Part shown: positions 37,900 to 45,548 of the stretch, piece after piece
Position numbering within the stretch: position 1 is the stretch's first letter
How the letters are laid out: every line of letters starts with the position of its first letter
Assembly (NCBI GenBank): GCA_021773435.1
Contig: JAJFKC010000007.1
Location: forward strand, 186,001-250,000
Length of the DNA stretch: 64,000 nucleotides
Source of the DNA: Porticoccaceae bacterium
GTDB lineage: Bacteria; Pseudomonadota; Gammaproteobacteria; Pseudomonadales; Porticoccaceae
Direction: 5' to 3'
Notes under the pieces: generated by a model
Told to the model about the DNA's origin: nothing
What the model saw: only the letters and a program-made list of their open reading frames with translations
The model's database searches: none
Made by a program: the position numbers and the translations under genes

Positions 37900-39708
37900 T
37901 TATTGTGCGCTCGCGGTCTTATCAATAATTTCCGGCTCGCCGGGTGTGATCTCAACAACCATGTTGGGGCCATTTAACTCAGCGACAGGGGCGTAGGAAA
38001 AATACACCTTGCCGGTTTGGTCATCGATAGCGATAGCTCTAACAATGGTGCCTTCACCGGCGGGCAACGGGTATTCCATAAAACGTTTGGTATCGACATC
38101 GAAGCGATAGATCAGGTTACTGTTGCCCGAACCAAACCAGACGGCATTGCGGCCCGGATCCCAGGTCACTGCATATGGAGCCGCCGCACGATCCGGCAGT
38201 GGGAAACGGCCTATCTCTTTTTTGGCTTTGGTATCGTAGACATACAGTTCACCAGCACCAAACAGGGGCATGTAAATAACGTCATTTTTGTCGATGGCAA
38301 GGCGCCTCGGCCCAGAGCCACGGGGAAAACTAATCACCGTTTCGATCTGCTCTGTTTCGGTGTTAAACGAAAATAAGTGACCCTGAAGCTGTGTGAACCA
38401 GACGTGCTTGCCGTCGGCGGTCATCACCCCACCATAAAGACCACTGCTAAAGGCGGAATCCCCCTCGGTGGGTGGTGCTGCAAAAGTTTCTGTCGAGCCA
38501 GTGTCAGGATTCAAGGCCACCAATTTGTTGACACCACCGAGGCTCGCCCATAAACGGCCTTTGCCATCAAAGCCCAGATTAAATTTTGCGGTATTGGCAA
38601 AGGAATGCACCAGGCCTGCGCCACCCTGAGTCCAGCCGCGATTACCAGTGTTCCAAAGCTGCCATTTTTCGGTGGCGGGATCAAAGCGACCGATTTGACC
38701 GGAGACCTGAAAGGTCGCCCACAATTTGCCTTTGGTATCTGGCACCAGGGTGTGTGCACCAATAATATCTTTGGGCAGGGCGAATATTTTTACCTGCCCA
38801 GTATCTGGAAAGGTGCGCGCCATGCGCCGGTTAATCCAGTCCACTGACCAGACGCTTAACCTGCCCGCCCCGTCTCGATGGATATTGCTGTCGTGAAACA
38901 TGGCCGCTGCGGGCGGCGGCAACTGGAATTCGCGAATCTGAGTGTCGATGTTGGCTAGCGGGGCGCGGAGTTTGTCGTAGTCCTGAGCTGCAAAATGGCT
39001 AAAGTCGGTTTTCATATGAGCCGCGAGGATCGGCGCCATCGTGTCTTCATCGCCGTGGCTAAAACCGTTATTGGCGTCGTCATTAAATACTTCAATCGGC
39101 ACCGTGGCCAGATCAATATTCAAGCCCTCGGGCATAATGCCCACAGCCTTGACCCGCATAAAACGAAAGATATCCCGCCACACCTGCTCTCTCTGGTCGA
39201 TGCTCAAATCAGCGAGCTTACTGGCGTAATCCTTTACCGTGGAGTGGGGATACTGATGGCACTGAGCGCAATTGAGCATCACGGCGTAAGTCGCTCGCTC
39301 GTTGGGAAAGTGGGCCATCCACGCCGAAGGCGGCACCTGGTGGGCAACGTTGTCGATGCGTCGCATGAAAAGATCGGCAACGAGCGACTTATCAGCACCT
39401 TGTTCAATTGCCGACACTTTAAGCTGCTCGTAACCGATGACCTTGGTTTTGAACTTTAAACCTTGCGCGTTGCTCACCGGCAAGTCTTTGAATCGATAGC
39501 GACCGGCTGAATCCGTAAACACGCTGACCGTGCTAGCTCCCAAATTCTCGCCGTTTAGGGTGACCATCGCGCCAGACACTGCGCCGCCCTGCTCGTCTGT
39601 GAGTTGACCACTAATATCCAGGGCATTAGCTGTGTTCACACCAACACAACTTGCGGCTAAAACGGCAATCCTCAATAATCCCGGAACATTAACTTTCAGC
39701 TTAATCAT
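37900..39708 (-). CDS. Secreted beta-propeller (Vgb-like) protein with regulatory-like domain and CxxCH site
   Basis: The 602 residues have a signal peptide (to about NTANA, 29), a carboxypeptidase-regulatory-like Ig domain (DISGQLTDEQGGAVSGAMVTLNG, 31-53), a short helical region with a single haem-type CAQCH (147-151), and a C-terminal seven-bladed propeller like virginiamycin B lyase (repeats such as GHTLVPDTKGKLWATF, KFNLGFDGKGRLWASLGG, GNSNLIYRFDVDTKRF). Role unknown; the haem motif and downstream cytochrome suggest periplasmic redox enzymology rather than antibiotic lysis. Homologues often accompany cytochromes in sphingomonads and marine gammaproteobacteria, from memory. Start ATG 39708. 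Confidence 0.75.
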   Translation of the reverse strand: MIKLKVNVPGLLRIAVLAASCVGVNTANALDISGQLTDEQGGAVSGAMVTLNGENLGASTVSVFTDSAGRYRFKDLPVSNAQGLKFKTKVIGYEQLKVSAIEQGADKSLVADLFMRRIDNVAHQVPPSAWMAHFPNERATYAVMLNCAQCHQYPHSTVKDYASKLADLSIDQREQVWRDIFRFMRVKAVGIMPEGLNIDLATVPIEVFNDDANNGFSHGDEDTMAPILAAHMKTDFSHFAAQDYDKLRAPLANIDTQIREFQLPPPAAAMFHDSNIHRDGAGRLSVWSVDWINRRMARTFPDTGQVKIFALPKDIIGAHTLVPDTKGKLWATFQVSGQIGRFDPATEKWQLWNTGNRGWTQGGAGLVHSFANTAKFNLGFDGKGRLWASLGGVNKLVALNPDTGSTETFAAPPTEGDSAFSSGLYGGVMTADGKHVWFTQLQGHLFSFNTETEQIETVISFPRGSGPRRLAIDKNDVIYMPLFGAGELYVYDTKAKKEIGRFPLPDRAAAPYAVTWDPGRNAVWFGSGNSNLIYRFDVDTKRFMEYPLPAGEGTIVRAIAIDDQTGKVYFSYAPVAELNGPNMVVEITPGEPEIIDKTASAQ

Positions 39709-39767
39709 GACGATACTGGCTCCGAATGTGGTTTTTTTAATGGCGTTAGTTTGCTTTGCGGGGCTTA

Positions 39768-39811
39768 TTTTAAATGGATAAATTTAAATGGATAAGTTTA
39801 AATGGATAATT
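39768..39811. repeat. TTTAAATGGATAA repeats, about three copies, upstream of the propeller gene
   Basis: Units of 13-14 bp (TTTAAATGGATAA) follow each other from 39768, with a last degenerate copy and an inverted ATTCCATTTAAA at 39824-39835. The array lies 60-100 bp ahead of the start of the beta-propeller gene. Confidence 0.85.
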
Positions 39812-39886
39812 TTAACGGAATAATTCCATTTAAAGGGTGGTCTGTTGTGTCAGCTATTATTTTCACACAGCCAGATGCTTACGCAA

Positions 39887-41089
39887 CTAATCGGCTTCGG
39901 CAATAAAATTGGCCACCGATACATGGTTGTGCCGCACGGTGATCTCTTCATCACATAACTGAATATATTTCAGCACACCGCTCTCCATCATTTGCTGGGT
40001 GCCTTCGAGGGTGCTCATGTCTTCGCGCAGCACGTCACGTACATGGGCCAGGGTGTATTCCTGACTAATCACATCCCCTGGCGTTTCCGGTTTGTACATG
40101 TAGGTACAGGCTTCAAACAGGGTTTTGTTGACGGACAATGGCCAGTAGAAAAACACCAGGCACCAGCCATTGGCTGCCCCGAATTGAAGGTTCGGAAAGA
40201 CCACATCAACGTCAAAAGCCCAGGCTGGATTGCGACTGGGATTTACCCCGGGCGGTAGATGTCCCGTAGTAGCAGAAGTCGCAGGATAGAGCGGAGTCTC
40301 GGCAATTTTAAAGGTCAACTCTTCCATGGGGTTGGGCTGGTAGTTGGGATTGGCATAAACCGAGCCAATGCGGTGGCGACCAAATAATCGCACGGTATTG
40401 AATGCACAATTGGGATTATCTGGGCTGGCAAAAGAATCGCGCAAACTGCGCGAATGTAAGGTCGGTGCGTGATAAGCCTCGGTGTTGGCATCGACATAGA
40501 GCTTCCAGTTACAATTTACCACCGCGCTCCATTTACCACGTAGCTCCATCTCGTCCCAATAACCCTCGAACTGATCATTCAAATCACCCAGCCATTCCCG
40601 AAGATTTTCTTTCGGCTGCTCGGCGACATTGATAAAAATAAAACCTTCCCACAGATCGGCATGAATGGGCGGCAGGCTAAACTTGCTTTCGTCAAAATTT
40701 GTAAACAACTCTTTATTGCTGCAATGGCTGAGCGCTCCATCCAAATCAAAGGTCCAACCGTGGAAGCGACACATAAACTTGCGGGTATTACCCTCGCCTT
40801 CTGGCACCAGCTTGTTTAAGCGGTGGGGACAGACATTATGGAAGGCACGAATTTGGTTATCCTTGCCCCGAACAACAATAGCTGAGGTTTGCAGAACATC
40901 CAGATCCCTGACCAGGTGATCTCCGGCATTGGGGATATCACCTTCTCGGCCGACACAAATCCAGGCGCGTTTAAATAGTTTCTGACGCTCCTGTTCAAAC
41001 AGCTCTGGGCTGACACAATCCTCCGTGGATAGCGGCTCGGTTCCTAATTTATACATCTCTTCGTATTTAAGGTTTTCTGGTTTATTCAT
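39887..41089 (-). CDS. Rieske non-haem iron oxygenase, alpha subunit
   Basis: Aromatic-ring or steroid-type hydroxylating oxygenase. The 400 residues show the Rieske [2Fe-2S] ligands C87-x-H89 and C107-x2-H110 (CPHRLNKL and CRFHGW) and the mononuclear-iron region NTEAYHAPTLH, with a C-terminal catalytic domain. AGGGA precedes the ATG. No small subunit, ferredoxin or reductase gene is adjacent; the two genes downstream are a small unknown and an alpha/beta hydrolase. Substrate unknown. Confidence 0.9.
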   Translation of the reverse strand: MNKPENLKYEEMYKLGTEPLSTEDCVSPELFEQERQKLFKRAWICVGREGDIPNAGDHLVRDLDVLQTSAIVVRGKDNQIRAFHNVCPHRLNKLVPEGEGNTRKFMCRFHGWTFDLDGALSHCSNKELFTNFDESKFSLPPIHADLWEGFIFINVAEQPKENLREWLGDLNDQFEGYWDEMELRGKWSAVVNCNWKLYVDANTEAYHAPTLHSRSLRDSFASPDNPNCAFNTVRLFGRHRIGSVYANPNYQPNPMEELTFKIAETPLYPATSATTGHLPPGVNPSRNPAWAFDVDVVFPNLQFGAANGWCLVFFYWPLSVNKTLFEACTYMYKPETPGDVISQEYTLAHVRDVLREDMSTLEGTQQMMESGVLKYIQLCDEEITVRHNHVSVANFIAEAD

Positions 41090-41150
41090 CGTGAATCCCT
41101 CTGTGCCTGATACCGGTTATTCATTGCCTGGCCTGACGATAGAGGGCCAG

Positions 41151-41474
41151 TTATTGATCGATATGCACTCGCTCTGCCGGAAACGCATAATTATCAGGCG
41201 CATCCCACAATTCAACGGCCCGTGAAATCTCGACACCGCTGAGCGACATATACAACAACGGCTGAGACGCCTCGGGAATGTCATCCACCGGAAACTGATT
41301 GAGGTGGTCAACGATAGCCTCCATTCTCGGCATGATCGCATCATAGTATCGACGGATATCATCGATGCTGCTGGTGTAGCGCTTTTTAAAGCGGTCGGCC
41401 CGATGTTCTAGCGCCCACTCGCTAACAAAGTCTTGCAGGTCACTAAACTCATCGGGCAATTTTGCCGTCTTCAT
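41151..41474 (-). CDS. Unknown small protein between Rieske oxygenase and hydrolase
   Basis: I do not recognise this 107-residue protein. It is soluble, predicted mostly helical, acidic, with LQDFVSEWALEHRADRFKKR and MPRMEAIVDHLNQFPVDDIPE. It may be part of the same operon as the hydrolase upstream (91 bp) and the oxygenase downstream (61 bp). A helper of the oxygenase is conceivable but nothing shows it. Confidence 0.65.
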   Translation of the reverse strand: MKTAKLPDEFSDLQDFVSEWALEHRADRFKKRYTSSIDDIRRYYDAIMPRMEAIVDHLNQFPVDDIPEASQPLLYMSLSGVEISRAVELWDAPDNYAFPAERVHIDQ

Positions 41475-41565
41475 TTTAATACCGCCTTTTCCTGATTTCT
41501 TGATAGCTTTTGTCTGGCCACTTCCGCTTCAGTCAATGGCCAGACATTTACTAGCAGAGACTGAC

Positions 41566-42393
41566 TCAGGCGCTAAAAAAGTCCACGCCAAGTTTATTAA
41601 AATCATCTCTACGCTCAGCCTGCACCCAGTGCCCAGTCTCGGAATAGATCGTCATTTGGGCATTGTCACATTCGGCAAGCATCTCCAGACCAGACTCCAG
41701 CGGACAAGCTTTATCATCTCGACCCCACAGTATGCGTACCGGCAAGTCCTTTAAGATCGATAGTCGCGGTCGCAGGTCTTCGATATCGAGGGTCTGGAAT
41801 ACGCGGGCAGGCTGTGTCTGGAGCACTTCAAAGCGCTCTTCGATCAAGTCATCATCCACTACAGAGGGGACGCTGGTTAGAAACTCAAGGAATGTTCGGA
41901 GCTTTTCTCTGGTCACCCCACCACCCTGCTTACCCAGATCCTTGAGCATTTGAATAGCTGGCATTTCGAGATAACGTTTGCCCGGGCCAAGACCGCCCGG
42001 GCCCATGACTATTAGTTTATTAACGCGATCCAGATGATCCTGACAATAGCGAATCGACATGGCACCGCCCATGGAATTACCGACCAGATTGACCTTGTCA
42101 AAGCCCATGCCGTCGATAAATTTTTCAAAGCAGTCCATCAGGGCCGCAAAATCAAAGGTGCCGTCTTCAGGCTTGCTCGACAGGCCGTAGCCCAAAGCAT
42201 CGGGCGCGATTGCATGAAAACCCGCCTCAGCAAAATGATCGAGATTGCCCTTCCAGTTGGTCCAGCCACCGCTACCCTGCCCGCCACCATGAAGAAAAAT
42301 AACCGGCTCGCCTTCGCCACGCTCGTGATAATGAATTTCTCTACCATCGCCGACATCCATATACTTGCCAACTTTTGCATGTTTCCAGTTCAT
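41566..42393 (-). CDS. Alpha/beta hydrolase (C-C bond hydrolase-like)
   Basis: The 275 residues show the oxyanion HGGGQGSGGW (35-44), nucleophile elbow VGNSMGGAM (S107), the aspartate in ILWGRDDKACP and the histidine in SETGHWVQAERR. The lid and motif pattern resemble meta-cleavage product hydrolases of the BphD/HsaD/MhpC type, which would match the neighbouring ring-hydroxylating oxygenase, but a simple esterase is not excluded. First gene of the three-gene set; ATG 42393. Confidence 0.85.
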   Translation of the reverse strand: MNWKHAKVGKYMDVGDGREIHYHERGEGEPVIFLHGGGQGSGGWTNWKGNLDHFAEAGFHAIAPDALGYGLSSKPEDGTFDFAALMDCFEKFIDGMGFDKVNLVGNSMGGAMSIRYCQDHLDRVNKLIVMGPGGLGPGKRYLEMPAIQMLKDLGKQGGGVTREKLRTFLEFLTSVPSVVDDDLIEERFEVLQTQPARVFQTLDIEDLRPRLSILKDLPVRILWGRDDKACPLESGLEMLAECDNAQMTIYSETGHWVQAERRDDFNKLGVDFFSA

Positions 42394-42638
42394 ATTGTTT
42401 TCCCTCGTATTTATCGGCCATCGGCCAGTAACTTATGTAAACCAGCGCTGCCAGTTTTATTTACAAACCCACAATTGGCCACGCCCGGCAGATAGAAAAC
42501 TTTAAGTATAGACGCTCCGCGTAGTCGCGAAACAAAAACACACCCTATCCACCTCGCCTCAACACCTTAGTCACGTTATGCGGCAGAATCAATCACGAGT
42601 GCGTTCACCTATCCCTATGGGATCGCACAACTATGCAA

Positions 42639-43145
42639 TTATTCAGGCTTTTCGTAGCTGGTTATGCCGGCATAACCTTCTCTTTCGTAGTCTTTGTACT
42701 TTAAGTAATCTCTGAATAATTTTATTGATCCTGGTGAGACTGCGGCCCGTTCACAGGCTTGCCTGCCCCCGGGCGCATTAAAAATATGGGCAAATGATCG
42801 AGCCAATGCTTGCCAGTCTTCTTCCGCAAGAGCTCCTGTATCGTAGTGTTTTTTAATGGTGGAGAAATGATTGAGATAACTTTGTGTGAGAAACCAGAAG
42901 CGCGTATTTTGAATTTCGCTCAGGCTATCTGGGTCTAAGAATCCCTTTACCCAAATTTCCGCGAGTTCCGGGTTATTCATGATATTAACATTGACTGAAT
43001 TAAGGCCCGCGCCAGTTTTCTCCACCGCGTTGGATTCTGCAGTTAAGCGGTTATGTTTAATCTGGAATGCCAGATAAGCAAGCGTAACCACTACTGCCAC
43101 AGCGCCGACCAGTTCCCCTACCGCGCCAATCGCATCCCAGTTCAT
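42639..43145 (-). CDS. Membrane-anchored unknown protein A (paralogue of 43258-43770)
   Basis: The 168 residues begin with one membrane segment (AIGAVGELVGAVAVVVTLAYLAFQI, 5-29) followed by a basic turn and a helical soluble domain (NPELAEIWVKGF, RFWFLTQSYLNHF). This layout is common among uncharacterised marine gammaproteobacterial proteins. It shares the start pattern GELxGxxAVxVTLxYLxxQI with the upstream gene. No function can be given. Confidence 0.65.
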   Translation of the reverse strand: MNWDAIGAVGELVGAVAVVVTLAYLAFQIKHNRLTAESNAVEKTGAGLNSVNVNIMNNPELAEIWVKGFLDPDSLSEIQNTRFWFLTQSYLNHFSTIKKHYDTGALAEEDWQALARSFAHIFNAPGGRQACERAAVSPGSIKLFRDYLKYKDYEREGYAGITSYEKPE

Positions 43146-43257
43146 TTAGCTATCCTCTTCTTTTGTTTGTTGTTCATACCAAAACTGGAGCACTGTTCTT
43201 CTAGCTAACATCGCCTGGCAAGCAATATCGTACCCTTATTTTCAAGAGTGATCCTTG

Positions 43258-43770
43258 TCACTGATCCATATTGTTGGTTTGTGCTCTATGCACAGATAGC
43301 GCAGAAAGATCACTACTTGTCACTTCTTCCTTCAGTTTTTCGATCTCTTCCTGGAATGAAGCGTTAAACCAGACTTTACGTTCGTCCCACCATCGGGAGC
43401 CGTTTGAAGTAGCCAGAATTCCACGGGTTATTACTTTGTATGGCCTTGTCACTTCTGAAGATTGCAAACCTAGTCGTTCGTCTTCCAGGGTTTGCTCGAA
43501 ACCCTGGAACCACATCGCCCAAATCAAATCGAAACGCCAGCGTTCACCAACGGAAAGATTGGTTAGCTCATCGAAACCGGTGGCTGACAACTCTGCATGG
43601 TCTATCTGAGCGCGCAGAGCCAGGGAGTTTTGCATTGATGTCTGGCGCGCACTGGCTCGCTTTAGAGCATTAGTGTTTTGTCTAATTTGAACAACCAGGT
43701 AAATAAGGGTGACTAAAACGGCAATGCCCCCTAAAAACTCACCCAGTTGCGCAAGTGTCGATAAGTTCAT
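43258..43770 (-). CDS. Membrane-anchored unknown protein B (paralogue of 42639-43145)
   Basis: The 170 residues begin LAQLGEFLGGIAVLVTLIYLVVQIRQN, the same single membrane anchor as its neighbour, then a helical domain with ELTNLSVGERWRFDLIWAMWFQGFEQ and a C-terminal KEEVTSSDLSAL. The two proteins align over the anchor and the WF/F-rich segment with low identity, suggesting an old tandem duplication. Function unknown. Confidence 0.65.
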   Translation of the reverse strand: MNLSTLAQLGEFLGGIAVLVTLIYLVVQIRQNTNALKRASARQTSMQNSLALRAQIDHAELSATGFDELTNLSVGERWRFDLIWAMWFQGFEQTLEDERLGLQSSEVTRPYKVITRGILATSNGSRWWDERKVWFNASFQEEIEKLKEEVTSSDLSALSVHRAQTNNMDQ

Positions 43771-43912
43771 GCTGGCTGCCCCATAGCTCTTACAAATCGT
43801 CCAAATACATCATATGTCTTTACCAGGCTCCTATTATTTTTCCCAGGGTCAAACTCATGACTTTTTTCCAATTGTTCGATTTATAGCTATATTTCCAATA
43901 CTTTATAGACAC

Positions 43913-44041
43913 TTATAATTGAAACAATAGCATGGCCTTTTCCAGGGTCTGAGAAATTCCCCATATCAGGGGAAGACCAACCAGGGTCCAACTGATTGCC
44001 AGCTTATAAACCAGCATTGGCGAGTACTCTGAGTCTTCCAT
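43913..44041 (-). CDS. 42-residue single-pass membrane partner of the MFS carrier
   Basis: Starts ATG 44041, stop 43915-43913. The peptide has a short acidic head (MEDSEYSPM) and one membrane helix (LAISWTLVGLPLIWGISQTL) ending EKAMLLFQL. Such short proteins regularly follow OFA-type MFS genes and are annotated as MFS transporter small subunits. It lies 34 bp after the carrier gene in the same direction. GGAAC lies ahead of the ATG. Confidence 0.7.
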   Translation of the reverse strand: MEDSEYSPMLVYKLAISWTLVGLPLIWGISQTLEKAMLLFQL

Positions 44042-44075
44042 GTTTGTTCCTTTTAAAAGCCCGGCCAGTTTTGGT

Positions 44076-45425
44076 TTATTCGACCTTCATATGGTGTCGG
44101 GCAGCCACCGGCTTGACAGCGAGATTGCATAACAAGCCAATCACTAGCAGGCCCGCCATGATATACATGGTGACACTGTAGGCCTCCACTTTGGGCACGC
44201 CACTATTGATCTGATATTCACGAATGTAGTTGACCAACACGGGACCGAATATGCCCGCTACAGCCCAGGCAGTTAACAAACGACCATGGATCGCTCCTAC
44301 GTTTTCGGTGCCAAACATATCCCGCAAATAAGCGGGGATGGTGGCAAAGCCACCACCGTACATACTCATAATAATGAGGTAACCAATGACAAACAGAGTA
44401 ATACTGCCAATTTGGCCTGTAGTAGGAACCAGTGCATAAAGGATCATACCCAACAAAAAATAAATCATATAAGTCCGCTTACGACCTAAATAATCAGAGG
44501 CCGACGACCAGATAAACCGCCCGGCCATATTGAACAAACTAAGCAGGCCGACAAAACCCGCTGCCATTTGCACTGTGACTCTGCCTGGAAACATCTCCTG
44601 GCTCATTACCGATGCCTGCCCCAGCACGCCAATACCTGCCGTGACGTTCAGGCACAACACACCCCACAGCAGATAGAACTGGGGCGTTTTTACCGCTTCA
44701 TTGACCAACACATTATTGGTCGTGATCATTGCGTTATCCTTAGCGGGTGGGGTATAGCCCTTAGGTCGCCAATCTTTTGGTGGCACCCTGACCATCACCG
44801 CACCAGCCAACATAAAGATCAAATAAATGGCGCCCATGGTGAGCATGGTCTGGGCAACACCTACACTGGTCGGCGTGGCATAGTGCCCCATCAGGCCAAC
44901 CGCCAACGGCGCTCCGATCATGGCACCACCGCCAAAACCCATAATCGCCAGGCCCGTGGCCATACCCGGCCGGTCGGGGAACCAGTCGATCAAGGTGTGG
45001 ACCGGCGAAATATAACCAAGGCCCAGGCCGATACCGCCCAGCACACCATAGCCCAGATAAACCAGCCAGATGGAATGCAGTTCAACTCCAATTGCAGAGA
45101 CAAAAAACCCGCCGGAAAAGCACAGCGCGGAGGCCAGCATTGCCTTGCGTGGCCCGGCGCGTTCCAACCAGCCGCCACAAATTGCAGCTGACAGGCCCAG
45201 AAAAACAATGGCGGTGCTAAATATCCAGCCGATGGTAGTCAACTGCCAGTCTTCCGGTGCTGATTCCGTGACCCCGACAATTCGGGACAGCGGCAGATTG
45301 AATACACTGAAGGCGTAGACCTGACCAATAGATAAGTGAATGCATAATGCAGCAGGAGGAAAAAGCCAACGGCTATAGCCCGATTTCGCCTCGGTATTTT
45401 TCTTATCTAAAAAGGAGAAGCTCAT
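44076..45425 (-). CDS. OFA-family MFS transporter (oxalate/formate antiporter-like)
   Basis: Twelve-helix secondary carrier, 449 residues. Seen: the OFA-type start with RWLFPPAALCIHLSIGQVYAFSVFNLPLSR, GGIGLGLGYISPV, DWFPDRPGMATG (family signature) and GRFIWSSASDYLGRKRTYM in the second half. Family members exchange oxalate/formate or other small carboxylates; substrate here unknown. It follows the F420 gene cofGH by 123 bp on the same strand. Confidence 0.88.
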   Translation of the reverse strand: MSFSFLDKKNTEAKSGYSRWLFPPAALCIHLSIGQVYAFSVFNLPLSRIVGVTESAPEDWQLTTIGWIFSTAIVFLGLSAAICGGWLERAGPRKAMLASALCFSGGFFVSAIGVELHSIWLVYLGYGVLGGIGLGLGYISPVHTLIDWFPDRPGMATGLAIMGFGGGAMIGAPLAVGLMGHYATPTSVGVAQTMLTMGAIYLIFMLAGAVMVRVPPKDWRPKGYTPPAKDNAMITTNNVLVNEAVKTPQFYLLWGVLCLNVTAGIGVLGQASVMSQEMFPGRVTVQMAAGFVGLLSLFNMAGRFIWSSASDYLGRKRTYMIYFLLGMILYALVPTTGQIGSITLFVIGYLIIMSMYGGGFATIPAYLRDMFGTENVGAIHGRLLTAWAVAGIFGPVLVNYIREYQINSGVPKVEAYSVTMYIMAGLLVIGLLCNLAVKPVAARHHMKVE

Positions 45426-45548
45426 AGAAACTTAAAGCTCTGATTACTTTTGTTATTTTTTTAACTTCCTGATGCCGTTGTTCGAGACGGCAGGATCATT
45501 AAACCAAACGCTAAAAATTTATAACCCTATTTATCGCCAAGTGCCTGC

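Noticed and set aside
44568-45191. 207-codon plus-strand frame
   Set aside because: Antisense to the MFS carrier; His/Gln-rich composition typical of a shadow frame.
45474-45491. GCCGT/ACGGC hairpin between fbiC and the MFS gene as a terminator
   Set aside because: Only five base pairs and followed by an A-rich rather than T-rich stretch on the minus strand.
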